This document shows positions 62,513-64,000 of a DNA stretch of 64,000 bases, one piece after another. The notes below the pieces were generated by a model, which saw only the letters and a list, made by a program, of their open reading frames with translations, ran no database searches and was not told where the DNA came from. Origin of the DNA: Variovorax boronicumulans (lineage in GTDB: Bacteria > Pseudomonadota > Gammaproteobacteria > Burkholderiales > Burkholderiaceae_C); assembly GCF_029892485.1 (NCBI RefSeq), contig NZ_JARXVG010000003.1, positions 186,001 through 250,000 of the forward strand, given 5' to 3'. Each line of letters begins with the position of its first letter. Within the stretch, counting starts at the first letter, position 1. Made by a program: the position numbers and the translations under genes.

Positions 62513-63193
62513 ATGTTTGCCGCCGCCATCTTCGACATGGACGGGCTCCTCATCGATTCGGAGCGGCCCATCATGGCCGCGTGGATCGAAGCGGCCCGCA
62601 CGCTCGACATCGAGCTTTCGCACAGCCAATACCTGCGGGTCGTCGGCCTCGCCACTTCGGAGTCCGAGGTGATCCTCGGCGCGCTGCTCGGCGGGCCGGA
62701 CGCCTACCGCCATGCGATCGCCCATGTTCGCAAGTGCCTGCAGCTGGAGCGCTCGGACGGCGCGCCGCTCTTTCCCATCAAGCCGGGCGCAGCCGAATTC
62801 CTCGCCGCGCTGCGCCAGCGCGGAACACGTTGTGCCGTGGCGTCGTCTTCGACCAGCGGGCAGATCCAGGCCTGCCTCGGCAGCCTCGACGTGCTCCATC
62901 ACTTCGATGCCTTCGCGGGCGGCGACGAGGTGGCGCGCGCCAAGCCCGATCCAGCGCTCTATCTGCTCGCGGCCTCGCGCCTGGGCGTGGACCCGTCGCA
63001 GTGCATCGCGTTCGAGGACAGCGAGAACGGCGCCAAGGCCGCGCTGGCCGCCGGCCTTCGCGTCGTGATCGTGCCGGACCTCAAGCACCCGCCTGCATCG
63101 ATCATCGAGCGGGCTTTCCATGTGCTGGACTCGCTGCACGACGCGACGGCGCACCTGCCGCGCTGGTTTCCGGGCGAAATGGTGCGGCCATGA
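62513..63193 (+). CDS. HAD superfamily phosphatase (beta-phosphoglucomutase-like)
   Basis: A 226-aa cytosolic HAD hydrolase. The nucleophile and acid Asp are in FDMDGLLIDSE at residues 7-17, the Ser of motif II is in AVASSSTSGQ, and motifs III/IV appear as RAKPDPALYLLAASRLG and CIAFEDSENGAKAALAAG. A helical cap domain is inserted after motif I. It probably dephosphorylates a small sugar phosphate; the substrate is unknown. It overlaps the following small gene (ATGA). Confidence 0.92.
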   Translation: MFAAAIFDMDGLLIDSERPIMAAWIEAARTLDIELSHSQYLRVVGLATSESEVILGALLGGPDAYRHAIAHVRKCLQLERSDGAPLFPIKPGAAEFLAALRQRGTRCAVASSSTSGQIQACLGSLDVLHHFDAFAGGDEVARAKPDPALYLLAASRLGVDPSQCIAFEDSENGAKAALAAGLRVVIVPDLKHPPASIIERAFHVLDSLHDATAHLPRWFPGEMVRP

Positions 63194-63513
63194 TCAGAAT
63201 CGGCACCCTGTGCCACGTCATCGACAGCTGCCTCGCATCGCCGATGACCGAGCGCGCGGTCGGCCGCATCGTGGAAGTGGTCTCGGCGCCCTATGACGCG
63301 CCCAGCGAGCGCTACCTGCCCGGCACCTACTACGACGTGCTTTTCGAGGGCTGGACCTTCTACTGCCGCAGCGACAAGCTCGTGCCCATCTCCGATCCCG
63401 GCGCGGATGTCGGCAGCTGGGAGGACGAATTCATCGATGTCCCAGCTAGGCCCACTCACAGCACTTCGTCGCGCAACTGCGGGAACACCTTCGACACCTT
63501 CGCCAGCAGGTAG
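63190..63513 (+). CDS. Small protein of unknown function coupled to the HAD gene
   Basis: A 107-aa protein starting within the HAD stop codon (ATGA). The first 80 residues ([59 protein letters not shown]) look like a compact beta-rich fold with two Cys. The last 20 residues are translated across the 3' end of the oppositely oriented oxygenase gene (58-bp overlap). I recognise no family. Confidence 0.6.
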   Translation: MIRIGTLCHVIDSCLASPMTERAVGRIVEVVSAPYDAPSERYLPGTYYDVLFEGWTFYCRSDKLVPISDPGADVGSWEDEFIDVPARPTHSTSSRNCGNTFDTFASR

Positions 63514-64000
63514 TCGCCGTAGCGGCCGCTGAAGGCGTGCACGTTGGCGCGGTCCCAGCGCTCGGCGCTGTCGTCCAGCGCTTCGGCACCCGCGAGGCCT
63601 TCGATGCGCTGCACGCGCGCCTCGAAATTCGGATCGAAGAACAGCGGGAACGACAGCCGGTCGCGCCCCGAGGTGTTGCGCTTCACGCGGTGCGGCGTCG
63701 ACTTGTAGAGCCCGCCGGTCATGCGGTCGAGCATGTCGCCGATGTTGCAGACGAAGGAGCCTGCAATCGGCGGCGCGTCGATCCAGCCGCCCGGCGTGTG
63801 CACCGCGAGGCCACCGACGTTGTCCTGGTGCAGGATGGTGAGCAGGCCGTAGTCGGTGTGTTCGCCCACGCCCCATTGCACGTCGAGCCCTTCGGGCACG
63901 GGCTGCGAGGGGTAGTTGAACAGGCGGAACAGGATCAGCGGATCGGCGGTGTAGCGCTCGGCGAAATACGTGGCCGGCAGGCCCAGGCTCAGTGCGATGC
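63456..64000 (-). CDS. 2-oxoglutarate/Fe(II) oxygenase (isopenicillin N synthase-like), 5' end outside window
   Basis: The C-terminal part of a 2OG-Fe(II) dioxygenase, about 181 residues seen. The iron ligands are His-Asp in [15 protein letters not shown] and His in [11 protein letters not shown]; the 2-oxoglutarate Arg-x-Ser is in [30 protein letters not shown] is typical of the family. The frame is open to the window edge, so the N-terminus lies beyond it. The substrate is unknown. It converges on the small gene at 63190 with overlapping ends. Confidence 0.9.
   Translation of the reverse strand, partial: IALSLGLPATYFAERYTADPLILFRLFNYPSQPVPEGLDVQWGVGEHTDYGLLTILHQDNVGGLAVHTPGGWIDAPPIAGSFVCNIGDMLDRMTGGLYKSTPHRVKRNTSGRDRLSFPLFFDPNFEARVQRIEGLAGAEALDDSAERWDRANVHAFSGRYGDYLLAKVSKVFPQLRDEVL

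Overview
The window looks like chromosomal DNA of a high-GC betaproteobacterium. A Comamonadaceae member close to Variovorax fits best. This rests on gene content and order (NAD/pantothenate/queuosine biosynthesis block, a DUF3460-type small protein, cyoABCD-surf1-regBA, an oxalate/formate antiporter next to a molybdenum block) and on codon usage. It was not checked against a database. Coding density is very high: about 70 genes, no gap longer than about 210 bp, and many ATGA or GTGA overlaps. I found no rRNA, tRNA, CRISPR array, prophage or transposase.

Layout. 1-5.9 kb: end of an AsmA-like gene, a MoeB/ThiF enzyme, CtpA protease, GpmA, a membrane rhodanese, GrxC and SecB. 5.9-14.6 kb: gpsA-nadC-nadA on the plus strand face scpA-nadB-panB-panC-queE-queD on the minus strand, so all three quinolinate/NAD de novo genes lie within about 6.5 kb. 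14.6-29.7 kb: housekeeping and accessory genes (BamE-like lipoprotein, SulP transporter, a stand-alone HoxX, MetG, an isocitrate dehydrogenase-type enzyme, YceH, an Lrp regulator with an M20 peptidase and diaminopropionate ammonia-lyase, a patatin, Mrp/ApbC).

29.7-39.7 kb is the most interesting block and looks like an oxalate/formate and molybdenum unit: LysR regulator, OFA-family oxalate/formate antiporter, a one-domain ModE-like regulator, modB-modA-modC, a ParD/ParE module, an FdhF/YdeP-type molybdopterin oxidoreductase, a small winged-helix-like protein and FdhD. The antiporter gene and the oxidoreductase gene, 5.4 kb apart, are preceded by nearly the same 33-bp palindromic element fused to a TTGACG -35 box, which suggests a shared regulator. 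A ModE-like box sits upstream of modB.

39.6-45.5 kb is a selenium block: mnmH (tRNA 2-selenouridine synthase), a PhnCDE-like ABC transporter that is more likely a selenium-oxyanion importer, and divergent selD. REP-like palindromes lie inside the transporter operon and between it and mnmH. 45.5-53.8 kb: a large FtsX-type permease, an OLD-like ATPase that seems to lack its TOPRIM end, a ParE/Phd toxin-antitoxin pair, a divergent LysR/MFS pair with a clear operator, SlyX and a hemolysin III protein. 53.9-60.8 kb: a seven-gene, fully overlapping minus-strand operon cyoA-B-C-D-surf1-regB-regA, coupling the bo3 quinol oxidase to its assembly factor and a redox-sensing two-component system. 60.9-64 kb: an MHS-family transporter, a HAD phosphatase, a small unknown protein and the 3' part of a 2-oxoglutarate/Fe(II) oxygenase gene.
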